A DNA stretch of 64,000 nt, taken from an uncultured Desulfobacter sp. (GTDB lineage: Bacteria; Desulfobacterota; Desulfobacteria; Desulfobacterales; Desulfobacteraceae). Made by a program: the position numbers and the translations under genes. The stretch lies in contig NZ_OY781882.1 in assembly GCF_963677125.1 (NCBI RefSeq), positions 876,501 through 940,500 of the forward strand, written 5' to 3'. Positions 41,936 through 51,428 of this stretch are shown piece after piece. The notes beneath the pieces are model-generated. The model made no database searches and was not told the DNA's origin. It saw nothing but the letters and a program-made list of their open reading frames with translations. Numbering within the stretch: the stretch's first letter is position 1; each line of letters opens with the position of its first letter.

Positions 41936-43342
41936 ATGACTAATCAGCAGGAATCAATAATAAACGCGGAACTTTTTTCAGCTTTCAACGCCATGGCGTC
42001 AGTCGTTTGGATTATTGATAAAGACAATTTTATCCGCCAATCTAATAATTCCGTCGAGAATCTATTCAATAAAACTACATTTGAAGTGATCGGTAAAAAA
42101 TGTTGGGAGGTTGCACATGGTACTGACCAACCGGTCGAAGGGTGCCCCATTTCAAAGGCAAGACATAGTTTGCAACGAGAATCGATGGAGTTTCAGATTG
42201 GCAAAAAATGGTTTGAAGTCATAGTAGACCCGATCCTTGATGCTAAAGGACGACCAACCAAATACATTCATATCATCACCGATATTACTGAAAACAAGCA
42301 GATATATACAAAATTGAGACAAAGCCAAAGACTGCTTGCTAATTCACAACGCCTGGCAAAAATAGGCGGATGGGAATGGGATGTTGAGTTGCAAAAGATG
42401 TATTGGACAAATGAGTTGTATCGTTTGCATGGGTTTGACCCTATGAATTTTGATCCTGGTTCTCCTTATCATATTGAAGCAAGTCTCGGGTGCTATAAAC
42501 TTGAAGACCGTCCAATTCTATTAGATGCTTTTTGGGGATGCGTAGAAGAAGGGATTGCTTATGATCTTGAATTTGAGTTTAAAAAACTGTCCGGGGAAAA
42601 AATATGGATTAGGACTGCAGCTGAATCTATTTTAAAAGGTGACAAGGTTAAAAAGGTTATTGGTAATGTAATAGATATTACCGAATTTAAAATGGCGAAC
42701 GACGCATTGCTCATTCAATCTGAAAGAATCAAAACCTTTTTCAACTCAATTAATGAGGCAATCTTTGTTTATCCACTGAAAGAAGCGGGATTTGCATCTT
42801 TTATGGAAGTTAATCATATCGCCTGTAAACAATATGGGTATACCTATGACGAATTTTTGAATATTTCTGTGCCCAATATAACCGTTACACCGGATGTAAG
42901 CGAGCATGGAAAAAGAGATTTTAGAAAAGAACTCATTAAAAAAGGGCAGCTTATTTTTGAAACAATTCATATAAAAAAAACGGGGGAGACCTTTCCAGTT
43001 GAAATAAATTCAAACATTTTTTATCAAAATAGAAAACCTTACATTCTTGCCCTTGTCCGAGATATTACAGAACGTAAAGAAAATGAGAAAAAACAAGCAT
43101 TTCTTATAACTGAACTGCAAGAGGCTCTTGAAAATATTAAGACTCTTAGAGGTCTTCTTCCTATCTGCTCCATATGTAAAAAAATTCGCGACGACAAAGG
43201 ATACTGGAATATTTTAGAAGGCTATATTGAAAAACATTCAGAGGCTCTTTTTAGTCATGGAATTTGCCCTGAATGCTCTGATAAACTTTACGGAGATAAA
43301 GATTGGTATATCAAAATGAAAAATGAAAAACAAAAAAAATAA
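41936..43342 (+). CDS. Cytoplasmic multi-PAS sensor with C-terminal cysteine module
   Basis: A 468-residue soluble protein with three PAS domains at about 10-115 (WIIDKDNFIRQSNNSV, EVIGKKCWEVAHGTD), 125-255 with PAC motif (WIRTAAESILKGDKVKKVIG) and 265-385 (EVNHIACKQYGYTYDEF). A short coiled coil leads to the end module LRGLLPICSICKKIRDDKGYW...SHGICPECSDKLYG at about 405-455. There is no histidine kinase, GGDEF or HTH output. The module's CxxC...CxxC pair suggests metal or redox sensing. The ATG at MTNQQES was chosen over an upstream TTG. Confidence 0.87.
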   Translation: MTNQQESIINAELFSAFNAMASVVWIIDKDNFIRQSNNSVENLFNKTTFEVIGKKCWEVAHGTDQPVEGCPISKARHSLQRESMEFQIGKKWFEVIVDPILDAKGRPTKYIHIITDITENKQIYTKLRQSQRLLANSQRLAKIGGWEWDVELQKMYWTNELYRLHGFDPMNFDPGSPYHIEASLGCYKLEDRPILLDAFWGCVEEGIAYDLEFEFKKLSGEKIWIRTAAESILKGDKVKKVIGNVIDITEFKMANDALLIQSERIKTFFNSINEAIFVYPLKEAGFASFMEVNHIACKQYGYTYDEFLNISVPNITVTPDVSEHGKRDFRKELIKKGQLIFETIHIKKTGETFPVEINSNIFYQNRKPYILALVRDITERKENEKKQAFLITELQEALENIKTLRGLLPICSICKKIRDDKGYWNILEGYIEKHSEALFSHGICPECSDKLYGDKDWYIKMKNEKQKK

Positions 43343-43455
43343 ATAAAAGAAATTTTCTATTCTAACTCTGTACTTTCTATACAGGCTCGCTCATGCCGGT
43401 ATGAGAGCGGTATTCAATAACAAAAGCATTGTGGGAAGGAAGCTGTTCCAAATGT

Positions 43456-43498
43456 AAAAATCCTGACCCAAATCCTGGCCCTTTGGGTCAGGATTTTT
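43456..43498. terminator. Bidirectional terminator
   Basis: AAAAATCCTGACCCAAA and TTTGGGTCAGGATTTTT form a perfect 17-bp stem with a 9-base loop between two convergent genes; A and T tracts serve both directions. Confidence 0.93.
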
Positions 43499-43576
43499 AC
43501 TCCAAAACGTTACGGTGAATTTTGTGACTCCTTGTCAAGGCTGAACAGATATTTCCAGATTGACATAATTCATGGC

Positions 43577-45457
43577 CTACCGCTGGTGTCGATACTTCAT
43601 CACTGACTGCATGTTACGAATCACCAAGAATGATTCTTTAAGGCGGTTGCGATCACCGTGCGAAAGGTTGTCCGGTGACACAAAGTTGTCCATTTCCTTG
43701 CCGGCTTTGACCTGTCTTGCCTGGTGCTGAATGCGTATATTGCTTATAAACTCAAGCGCATCGCGCAGATCCCCGGCACTGTCGTTAGAGATAGCTTTGC
43801 TGCTTTCCATCAAATCAATGCGATCCAGGGAGTTGATTGCGCTACTGCACTGGGCAAGGGCGTAGACACGGATAAGGTCCACAATGGGGACAATGCCGTT
43901 GAGCTTGACATCAAATGTATGGTCGTGTTCTCCTCCTTTGATTAATACAAAATTACGGAAAAATCCCAGCGGTGGTTGATGGGAAAGCGCGTTTCTTGTC
44001 ATATGGGCCAGGAAGATACGATTGCCGCGGGTCTTGCTTAATATATGATCACGCAGGTCTTGAAACAGGCTGCGGTTGCCGTATATGCAACGTAAATCAA
44101 AAAAAACACTGGTCAGCATCAGGGCTTCGGGATCAGGCCGGTCAATCCACTGGTTGAAATTTTTTTTCCAGACTTTCAGGGGTTGGCGCCAATCATAGTT
44201 GGTCGCCATCATGTCGCCGGGACAGTAGATGTAACCACAGGCGTTGAGTCCATCACAGACATGTCTGGCCAGCAGTCTGAAGTATTTGCTATGCTCTTTG
44301 GGAATGTAATCATCCGCCAGGATAAGGATATTATCCTGATCCGTCTTGGCAATCTGTTCCTCTCGCGCCTGGGAGCCTGCAGCGACCCAGGCGTAGGCCA
44401 CGGGAGCCGGCCCCAGTCTTTTTTCAGCCAACTGAAGCAGGCGGGTAGTGACGGCATCTGTGATAGACGTAATCAACTGCCCTGCGCTCATGGCTGTTGC
44501 CCCGGAGTCGACCAGATTGACCAGCAGCTCGGGGATTTTTGCCGTTACCTCCTTGATCCTGTCAATATCAGTGTGTTTGTAGATATCACCAATAATATAT
44601 ACCGTAGTGCAGGTTTGCAGTCTGGTGAGATCAGTGGTGGTAATCATGCCCGCCAGGCGGTTGTTGGCCATCACCGGCATATGATGGACGTTGTAGCGGG
44701 CCATTTGAAGTTGAGCTTTAAAAGCAAAATCGCTGCTGTTAATAGTAGCCGGGTTTTCGGTCATGATTTCACTTACTCTGTCGTTAAGATCCAAGCCCTT
44801 GGCAATAACTCGGTTGCGCAGGTCACGGTCGGTAACAATCCCGATCAGTTTTTGTTCGCGGCGTTCCGGTTCGTGGTATATAAGGATTGAAGAGACACGC
44901 TTTTGGTTCATTGCCTGGGCAGCCTCCTGTATGGTGGCTGTAACCGGTACTTTGACCGGGATGCGGCGTAACAGTTCCCTGACCGGTGTGAGCATCAAGC
45001 TGAGCTGGGTCTGATCACTTTGACTAAACAGGCTTCTGGCTTCACGCTGCCGTCTACTTTGCACTTCATCGGAGGTATCGAAGAAACTGTTGAGTTGGGC
45101 ATTTTGATTGCAAATTCTGTATAGATAAGCAGCGCTGAGCTGATATACTATGGTGTCCTCCATGGCAAATGCTTTTAGTTTGTCCCGGCTACCGACATGC
45201 GATGAACGATATCCAAACATCTCATTTTCACCGAGGCGGGCCTGCAGCTCACCGTCTGCTGTATTAAGTTCCACCTTTCCGGTACGGATCAGGTAAAGGT
45301 GATCAAACAGGGTTCCGGTCTCGGGTATCTCGGAACCTTTGCGAAAATGGCGTATCTGTAGCTTTTCCGTCAAGTTGGATAACGTTTTTTCCGACAATAG
45401 GCCAAATGGATGGTTGTTTGCCAGAAAGCTGCGCATTTCCTGTAATTTAATATTCAT
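43577..45457 (-). CDS. cNMP-binding, CBS-pair and DUF294 nucleotidyltransferase-like protein
   Basis: A 626-residue cytoplasmic signalling protein. Order: cyclic-nucleotide-binding-like domain (about 15-120), two CBS domains (about 155-275; ATIQEAAQAMNQKRVSSILIY and MTENPATINS...NVHHMPVM), the DUF294 nucleotidyltransferase-like domain (VAAGSQAREEQIAKTDQDNILILAD near 350-375, with the acidic pair), and DUF294_C to the end. Such proteins are thought to regulate small-molecule or nucleotide levels; the reaction is not established here. It is downstream of a binding-protein gene by 34 bases. Confidence 0.93.
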   Translation of the reverse strand: MNIKLQEMRSFLANNHPFGLLSEKTLSNLTEKLQIRHFRKGSEIPETGTLFDHLYLIRTGKVELNTADGELQARLGENEMFGYRSSHVGSRDKLKAFAMEDTIVYQLSAAYLYRICNQNAQLNSFFDTSDEVQSRRQREARSLFSQSDQTQLSLMLTPVRELLRRIPVKVPVTATIQEAAQAMNQKRVSSILIYHEPERREQKLIGIVTDRDLRNRVIAKGLDLNDRVSEIMTENPATINSSDFAFKAQLQMARYNVHHMPVMANNRLAGMITTTDLTRLQTCTTVYIIGDIYKHTDIDRIKEVTAKIPELLVNLVDSGATAMSAGQLITSITDAVTTRLLQLAEKRLGPAPVAYAWVAAGSQAREEQIAKTDQDNILILADDYIPKEHSKYFRLLARHVCDGLNACGYIYCPGDMMATNYDWRQPLKVWKKNFNQWIDRPDPEALMLTSVFFDLRCIYGNRSLFQDLRDHILSKTRGNRIFLAHMTRNALSHQPPLGFFRNFVLIKGGEHDHTFDVKLNGIVPIVDLIRVYALAQCSSAINSLDRIDLMESSKAISNDSAGDLRDALEFISNIRIQHQARQVKAGKEMDNFVSPDNLSHGDRNRLKESFLVIRNMQSVMKYRHQR

Positions 45458-45491
45458 TTACCTTATTTAATTCCTTGAGTGGAGCGCCGGG

Positions 45492-46244
45492 TTACTTTTT
45501 TCCATATTTTTTGAGTAGATCCTCATACATATTTTCTCGGTATATATTTTCAACAATGCGTTTAAGAATTATCCGAATTTTCTGGGGAAGTTCTTTTCTC
45601 ACAAAGATCCATTGTTCTTTGTTGCTCTCAATCATAATAACCTTGCCGAAGTCATTTGGTGTGAATCCGATATCCTGCATCCAATAATAATAAGCAGGCT
45701 CGGAAAAGATGGCTCCATCATACCCGCGATCATGCAGCATTCTGAGAGATTGGCGATAACTATTCACCCGACATATCTCTTGCGGCGGCAGTCTGTCCAA
45801 CTGCAGATAAGAGGCTGAATGATGATAAATTAATTTTTTTCCCTTGAAATCTTCAATTCTCTGAATTCCGCATTCTTTTTTGGTAGCGGCAATTACATTG
45901 ATATTAAACTGTATGGTTAATTTATCTCCGGCATCCAAAGCAGCTTGGTGTGCCTGAGATGAAATCAGGTCGACATCGCCGTGCTTCAGCATGTCATACA
46001 TTCTGTTATGAGACAGAATTTTGTTCGTAAATGAGAACCCAGACCGAATACCTATTTCCTGATTCAGTTCATAGATAATCCCGTGTATTTCATTCTGCGA
46101 ATCTTTCCAGCCGTATGGAGGAAGATCCATCGTGCCTATTTTCAATACGGTGGCGGGGTCCTCAGATGACTGCTGCGCATTAATGACGGTAACACCATAT
46201 ATCCATATGGCAAAATACCATATGCAGACGGTATAAAATTTCAT
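45492..46244 (-). CDS. Periplasmic substrate-binding protein (SBP_bac_3-like)
   Basis: A 250-residue exported protein with an N-terminal hydrophobic signal (YTVCIWYFAIWIYGVTVINAQ). LKIGTMDLPPYGWKDSQNEIHGIIYELNQEIG resembles amino-acid-type binding proteins and ligand sensors. No permease or ATPase gene is adjacent; it precedes the DUF294 gene on the same strand and is divergent from a chemoreceptor, so it may feed a signalling rather than a transport system. The ATG at MKFYT was preferred over an upstream Met. Confidence 0.82.
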   Translation of the reverse strand: MKFYTVCIWYFAIWIYGVTVINAQQSSEDPATVLKIGTMDLPPYGWKDSQNEIHGIIYELNQEIGIRSGFSFTNKILSHNRMYDMLKHGDVDLISSQAHQAALDAGDKLTIQFNINVIAATKKECGIQRIEDFKGKKLIYHHSASYLQLDRLPPQEICRVNSYRQSLRMLHDRGYDGAIFSEPAYYYWMQDIGFTPNDFGKVIMIESNKEQWIFVRKELPQKIRIILKRIVENIYRENMYEDLLKKYGKK

Positions 46245-46567
46245 CTGATTTCGTCGGATCATGATTCACCCTTAAATTAGATTGTAAATTATGGTGATTT
46301 TAATGCTATGCGATAGTCAACCTAATAGAAATATATCTTGACCGTTGCCCGGAAGGCAAGAGGAGCTTTTATGCTTTGTTAAATTTTCGTTTATTGCCGG
46401 CAGGTATTTTGCCGTAACCTTCCCGGGAAAACCATTTTGTATATTGATAAAAATAGGACCGAATGCTAATCTAAATGAAACTGTATTCCCCGCATACCCA
46501 AAAACATAATATTACGAAACGTTTATAAAACGCAGAAATGCCGTATTAAGGATTTAAGGAGGTATCT
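46245..46567. other. Divergent intergenic region
   Basis: AT-rich space between the binding-protein and chemoreceptor genes. It must hold both promoters. I see AAGGAGG before the receptor start but no convincing operator. Confidence 0.4.
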
Positions 46568-48577
46568 ATGCTTAAATCAATCCGAACAAAATTGCTGACT
46601 TTTTCCTTTCTACTCATCTTAATAGCTGTGATTCCGATTGTTTTCGCCGTAAATATAGTTATTAATAAATCCACCTTAGAAAACTATCATGACAATGTCG
46701 TCGAAAAGGTTAACGACATTGAACAGATACTTGAGGTGTTTTACGAAAATCTTGACCGAAATCTTGATACATTTGCAACCCACTCCAAAATTCTTCAGGC
46801 GGACAGCAGCATTACAAGCTACGCCGGAACTACAGAAAAAACTGCCATGACCCCCTCCCAAAACGGTGGTATTGAACAGCAAATTTATGAAGAATTCGCC
46901 CATTATGCCAAACACCATCCAGGCACCATGTATGTATATATGGGAACCAAGGACAGTGGATATATTCAATGGCCGGAGACGTCTGTACACAAAGGGTATG
47001 ATCCTCTAAAAAAAGGCTGGTACAACTTTGCGCTGTCCGATAATGGAAAGATTCGCCGGACCGATCCATATACAGATTCCATCAGCGGATCGGTTATTGT
47101 CAGCAACGTAAGATCGTTTAAAGACAAACACGGCAGGGTGTACGGGACCATCGGTCTGGATGCCTCATCTGATAAACTCGCCGACATCATGAAAGGCGTC
47201 AAGATCGGAAAAACCGGTTATGCCATGATGCTTCACAAGAAAGGGTTGATCCTTGCAGATCCCAAGAATGACCAAAATAATCAAAAATATGTTAAAGATG
47301 TGGGTATAGACAAGTTGGATACAGTCCTGGAAAACAAAAAAACGGATTTTGATACCACAATTAACGGCACTGTTTATCATGTTAATTCCTTTCAGTCGAA
47401 TAAAACCGATTGGATTGTTGTCGTTCTAATCGAAAAAGCTGAATTACTTGAGGGCGCAGCTTCTGTCCGGAAAATTGTTTTGGGAATAACTGTTATCGTC
47501 CTTGCGATTATCGGCTGTTTTACTTTTTTCATCTCCGGCAGAGTTGTCAAACCCATCAATCAAATGGTGTACAGTTTGAAAGATATTGCCCAGGGAGAAG
47601 GGGATCTGACTATGCGACTACCTGCCGGATCAAGCGATGAAATCGGGGAAATGGCCAGGTGGTTCAATACTTTTGTCGAAAAACTTCAAGGCATTATATC
47701 TGGTATCGCAGGTGACTCGGATGAAATAGACTCGTCTTCTTCTGCCTTGCTGGCCATAGCCAGGCAGGTTTCCCAAGGTACGGACAAAATGGCGGAAAGA
47801 TCTAATTCCGTGGCTGCAGCCTCCGAGGAGATGAGCACAAATATGGCCTCGGTGGCCGCCGCAGTCGAACAGTCATCCACCAATATTGGTATGGTGTCGG
47901 CGGCAGTGGAAGAAATGAATTCAACCATTAATGAAATTGCCGGTAATACAGAAAAAACAAGAGCTACCAGCAATGAAGCTGTGGACCGGACCCGTAATGC
48001 ATCAGAAAAGATTGATGCGCTGAATCAGTCCGCCAAACAAATCGGAAATGTTGTTGAAACCATAAATGATATCTCCGAACAGACCAACTTATTGGCATTG
48101 AATGCAACCATTGAAGCGGCTAGGGCTGGAGAAGCGGGCAAAGGTTTTGCCGTTGTCGCAGGCGAGATAAAAGAACTGGCTCGCCAAACAGCCGAAGCGA
48201 CACTTGAGATCAAGGATCAAATCCAGGCCATACAGAACGCCACAAGTGAAACGGTCTCCGAAATTGAGGGGGTTACAACAGATATTTCAGATGTAAATGA
48301 AATGGTTGACACAGTCGCCGCAGCAGTAGAGGAGCAATCGGTCACTACCCGGGAAATTTCGAATAACGTAAGCCAAGCAGCCCAAGGCATTCAGGAAATC
48401 ACAGAAAATCTCACCCAAACGTCAGGTGTTGCAAATGATATTGCAAGGGATATCAGCGAAGTGAACCAGGCGATTGGTCTCGTCTCGGAAAACAGTACTG
48501 AAATTAATAACAGCGCCGATGGCTTGAGCAACCTATCCTCAAAACTGAAAGAAACGGTTAATCAATTTAAAGTATAG
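46568..48577 (+). CDS. Methyl-accepting chemotaxis protein with dCache ligand domain
   Basis: A 669-residue transmembrane chemoreceptor. Helix 1 is about 10-32, a dCache_1-type periplasmic sensor spans about 35-290 (KGYDPLKKGWYNFALSDNGKIRRTDPY; GYAMMLHKKGLILADPKN), helix 2 is about 298-322, then HAMP (about 323-375) and the signalling coil with tip EQTNLLALNATIEAARAGEAGKGFAVVAGEIKELA near 510. It relays ligand binding to CheA/CheW. The receptor is intact, begins behind AAGGAGG and has its own terminator. Confidence 0.97.
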   Translation: MLKSIRTKLLTFSFLLILIAVIPIVFAVNIVINKSTLENYHDNVVEKVNDIEQILEVFYENLDRNLDTFATHSKILQADSSITSYAGTTEKTAMTPSQNGGIEQQIYEEFAHYAKHHPGTMYVYMGTKDSGYIQWPETSVHKGYDPLKKGWYNFALSDNGKIRRTDPYTDSISGSVIVSNVRSFKDKHGRVYGTIGLDASSDKLADIMKGVKIGKTGYAMMLHKKGLILADPKNDQNNQKYVKDVGIDKLDTVLENKKTDFDTTINGTVYHVNSFQSNKTDWIVVVLIEKAELLEGAASVRKIVLGITVIVLAIIGCFTFFISGRVVKPINQMVYSLKDIAQGEGDLTMRLPAGSSDEIGEMARWFNTFVEKLQGIISGIAGDSDEIDSSSSALLAIARQVSQGTDKMAERSNSVAAASEEMSTNMASVAAAVEQSSTNIGMVSAAVEEMNSTINEIAGNTEKTRATSNEAVDRTRNASEKIDALNQSAKQIGNVVETINDISEQTNLLALNATIEAARAGEAGKGFAVVAGEIKELARQTAEATLEIKDQIQAIQNATSETVSEIEGVTTDISDVNEMVDTVAAAVEEQSVTTREISNNVSQAAQGIQEITENLTQTSGVANDIARDISEVNQAIGLVSENSTEINNSADGLSNLSSKLKETVNQFKV

Positions 48578-48612
48578 ACATCTTAGGGTGTGTTGCGGCT
48601 CTTTAAAATTAA

Positions 48613-48655
48613 AAATGCAGCAGGCTCTTTGGGCCTGCTGCATTTATTTTTTTTT
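48613..48655 (+). terminator. Terminator after chemoreceptor
   Basis: AAATGCAGCAGGC, loop TCTTTGG, GCCTGCTGCATTT, then a run of nine T. Confidence 0.95.
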
Positions 48656-48808
48656 AGATTAGATCAAGAAAAAAACACCATGGTCGTGATAAAATTGCCC
48701 AAAATATTTGTAACGGCTAATACTTCCATTCGTTTAAGATCTGTATCCCACGGATAGGGTAGGTTTTGAAAGAATTATTTCATATTTTTTAACCTATGTG
48801 TTAATGGC

Positions 48809-49681
48809 CTAATGATCCAGGTTGAACAGAATATCATTTTCCAGGTACATCTGCTCCAGCTGTTTCTGATAATCTGACATCTCATCGCCTCTGCGGGTGG
48901 CCAGTTCCTGCACGATGTACTGAATAGTGACCAGCATGCACGATACATTCCCAATAAAGGGAATGGAGCGGCCCGGCACGACGATTGAAAGGTCAGCAAA
49001 TTGATTGACCGGACAGATAGCGCTGTCCACAAAGGTAATAAGGGTGTGTCCGCCGCGCCGGATCATCTTGCTCAGTTTGATTAGTTCATTGGGGTAGCGC
49101 GTACAGGCTGCCAGGACGACCAGGCTGTTTGGCTGCGCATTGGTCAGCCTGTCAAGGGTGGTGGTATCGCTTCCTTTCAATATATGAACGCCTTTGCGGA
49201 CCTTTGTCAGGGACCAGCCCAAATAATAGGCAAAGGTATAGGAAAGGCGGGAACCGATTACGTAGACTGTCTGGCTTTCGTCCAGGTAATCCACGATGCG
49301 GTTCATAATTTCGATGTCGATATGTTCGTACAGGTGCTTAAGATTGTTGATTTCCTCAAAAACTTCACGGTGAAGCCTGTCGGTTCCCTCTTCCTTAATT
49401 CCTTTTATGGCTGCCCTGTCAGGCAGGGAAAGCCCGGTGTTGACAAAATCTTTTAAGGCATCTTGAAAATCTGAATAGCGCTTGTATCCAAGCGCGCTGA
49501 CAAATCTGACAACCGTGGCTTCACTGGTATCGCAGGCCTCGGCCAGCTCTTTGGTTGTCATGAAAACGGCCTTTGACGGGTTCTGAATAATATAAGTACC
49601 CAGGGTCTGGGCTTTAGGGGTCAAGGTGTCGAGCTTATTTGATATGCTGCTGATGACCGGGTGAGATGATTCTGCGTTCAT
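48809..49681 (-). CDS. MurR/RpiR-family transcriptional regulator
   Basis: A 290-residue regulator. The HTH_6 domain (LTPKAQTLGTYIIQNP, VFMTTKELAEACDTSEATVVRFVSALGY) is at about 20-70, followed by a SIS phosphosugar-fold domain (about 120-265; VYVIGSRLSYTFAYYLGW). GGAGG precedes the ATG. It is divergent from the sarcosine-oxidase-type operon, and the intergenic region has long inverted repeats, so it very likely controls that operon. The SIS ligand is normally a sugar phosphate; here it may be different. Confidence 0.93.
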   Translation of the reverse strand: MNAESSHPVISSISNKLDTLTPKAQTLGTYIIQNPSKAVFMTTKELAEACDTSEATVVRFVSALGYKRYSDFQDALKDFVNTGLSLPDRAAIKGIKEEGTDRLHREVFEEINNLKHLYEHIDIEIMNRIVDYLDESQTVYVIGSRLSYTFAYYLGWSLTKVRKGVHILKGSDTTTLDRLTNAQPNSLVVLAACTRYPNELIKLSKMIRRGGHTLITFVDSAICPVNQFADLSIVVPGRSIPFIGNVSCMLVTIQYIVQELATRRGDEMSDYQKQLEQMYLENDILFNLDH

Positions 49682-49786
49682 AATTCCTCCAAATGAAACA
49701 AAACTCCGCATATTTTTTTCTGCAGAAAAGTAGCTTTCACAATCAATTAATTTTTCAAACTATAATACGGCCTTATCAAGCTTGTC

Positions 49787-49858
49787 AAGTTACTATGAAA
49801 TAGAATATATCATTTTGTAAAAAATATATTGACATGATTTCTTTCATGGCGTAACTTG
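49787..49858. promoter_or_regulatory. Inverted repeat pair and promoter before sox-type operon
   Basis: CAAGTTAC (49787-49794) and GTAACTTG (49851-49858) are perfect inverses; just inside lie ATGAAA and TTTCAT. A -35-like TTGACA (49829-49834) with TAACTT 17 bases later falls within the pair, so a bound RpiR protein could loop over the promoter. Confidence 0.65.
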
Positions 49859-49910
49859 AAATCCGTAAATGATTGATTTTGGCATTAATTCTTAATTGAC
49901 GAGAAAGCCT

Positions 49911-51134
49911 ATGTTTTTAAAAAGTAAACCCATGTGGGGGAAAAAATCTCCTCTCAAATCAAGTTATGATACGGTGATTATCGGCGGCGGACTTCACAGT
50001 CTGGCAACGGCGTATTTTCTAGCGAAAGAACACGGCATAAGCGATATCGCTATTATCGAGAAAAATTATATCGGGTTTGGCGGTGCCGGCCGGAATACAG
50101 CCATTGTCCGTGCCAATCAGCGTACACAGTATAATGTGCCGCTTTATAAGGAAGCCTTGGATATGTGGCCTGTTCTGACCAAAGAACTGGACTACAACCT
50201 GATGTTTAACAATTGCGGGAATCTGAATCTGATGCACTCGGAAGCCGCCATGAAAGCCGCACGGATGAACATTGCAACCGCTCAGTTTCATGGCGTGGAA
50301 AGTCATTTGATCGATGCCAAGGAGGCCAAGGATCTGGTTCCGGCCCTGAACATTTCAGAAGACATCACCTTTCCCATCCATGGTGCCATGTATCATCCCC
50401 CGGGAGGGGTTGTCCGGCATGATGCCTTTGTCTGGGGACTGGCCAGAGGTGCCGCTAAAAAAGGGGTCGAAATTCACCAGCAGACCGAAGCCCAAGATAT
50501 TATAACCAAAAACGGCAGGATTGCGGCTGTCAAAACAAGCCGGGGAACAATCAACGCGCGCCAGGTTCTGGTTTCCGCCGGTGGTTATTCCGCCTCTCTG
50601 ATCAGCGGTATGCTGGGCATCAAACTGCCGATCAGCGTTCTGACGATTCAGGCCATGGTGACCCAGCCCCTGAAACCCATACTGGATCATGTGGTATCAT
50701 CCGGTGCGTATCATTGCTACGCCAATCAGACCCTGAAAGGCGAGATTGCAACAGGCGCTCACATGGACCCCTGGCCTAACTACACCACACTGAATACGGC
50801 CCATTACATCAAGCACCAAGCTGAAGCCCTGTCCGAATTTTTGCCCTGCTTACGAGGCGTTCGATTTATGCGTATCTGGGGGGGACTCGCCGATATGACG
50901 CCGGACATGGCGCCTATCATGGATGGCAACGCGCAGGTGGAAGGCTTTTATGTGGATTGTGGATGGGGTTATTTCGGCTTTAAATCCGCTGCGGCTGTGG
51001 GCAAATACATGGCACAATTCATGGCCAGGCAAAGCTGCCCGGAAATTTTGAAACCCTTTGCCCTGAAGCGTTATGGGGAGCACAAACTGATGGGTGAAAC
51101 AGCGGCGCTTGTTAATTACAGCCCGGATAATTAG
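49911..51134 (+). CDS. soxB: FAD oxidoreductase, sarcosine oxidase beta subunit-like
   Basis: A 407-residue DAO-family flavoprotein. The FAD motif TVIIGGGLHSLATAYFLAKEHG is near residues 19-40 and GFGGAGRNTAIVRANQRT near 55-72, where the beta subunit binds covalent FMN/FAD. VRHDAFVWGLARGAAKKGVEI and the C-terminal PIMDGNAQVEGFYVDCGWGYFGFK are typical of SoxB. It oxidises N-methylglycine to glycine with tetrahydrofolate as one-carbon acceptor in characterised homologues. The next gene begins nine bases after its stop. Confidence 0.9.
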   Translation: MFLKSKPMWGKKSPLKSSYDTVIIGGGLHSLATAYFLAKEHGISDIAIIEKNYIGFGGAGRNTAIVRANQRTQYNVPLYKEALDMWPVLTKELDYNLMFNNCGNLNLMHSEAAMKAARMNIATAQFHGVESHLIDAKEAKDLVPALNISEDITFPIHGAMYHPPGGVVRHDAFVWGLARGAAKKGVEIHQQTEAQDIITKNGRIAAVKTSRGTINARQVLVSAGGYSASLISGMLGIKLPISVLTIQAMVTQPLKPILDHVVSSGAYHCYANQTLKGEIATGAHMDPWPNYTTLNTAHYIKHQAEALSEFLPCLRGVRFMRIWGGLADMTPDMAPIMDGNAQVEGFYVDCGWGYFGFKSAAAVGKYMAQFMARQSCPEILKPFALKRYGEHKLMGETAALVNYSPDN

Positions 51135-51143
51135 GAGGACAAC

Positions 51144-51428
51144 ATGGCTTTAACGATCACATGTCCGATCTGCGGAAAACGAAACGGATATGAATTTAGA
51201 TATGGCGGAGAAGAAAAGGGCCCCCGGCCCGAAGAAGCGGGGTTGAACCCCGAAGCCTGGTGCGACTATGTGCATCTTAACAACTGCGTGGCAGGTGTTC
51301 AGGAGGAATGGTGGTGCCACAAAGATGGGTGCGGCTCCTGGTTTAAGATAAAAAGGGATACGCGAACCAACCTGGAAGAGGAAGTCACGAATGAAAAGGC
51401 AGTCAATGCCGGGGAGGGCGGAAAATGA
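51144..51428 (+). CDS. soxD: Sarcosine oxidase delta subunit-like
   Basis: A 94-residue zinc protein: TCPICGKRNGYEFRYGGEEKGPRPEE at 5-30 and WWCHKDGCGSWFKIKRDT near 58-75. CxxC and C-x4-C (CHKDGC) patterns match the zinc-binding SoxD subunit of heterotetrameric sarcosine oxidase. It follows AGGAGG and overlaps the alpha-subunit start by four bases (ATGA), showing tight coupling. Confidence 0.93.
   Translation: MALTITCPICGKRNGYEFRYGGEEKGPRPEEAGLNPEAWCDYVHLNNCVAGVQEEWWCHKDGCGSWFKIKRDTRTNLEEEVTNEKAVNAGEGGK

Noticed and set aside
44183..44890. Plus-strand frame opposite the DUF294 gene
   Set aside because: Antisense shadow without start signal.
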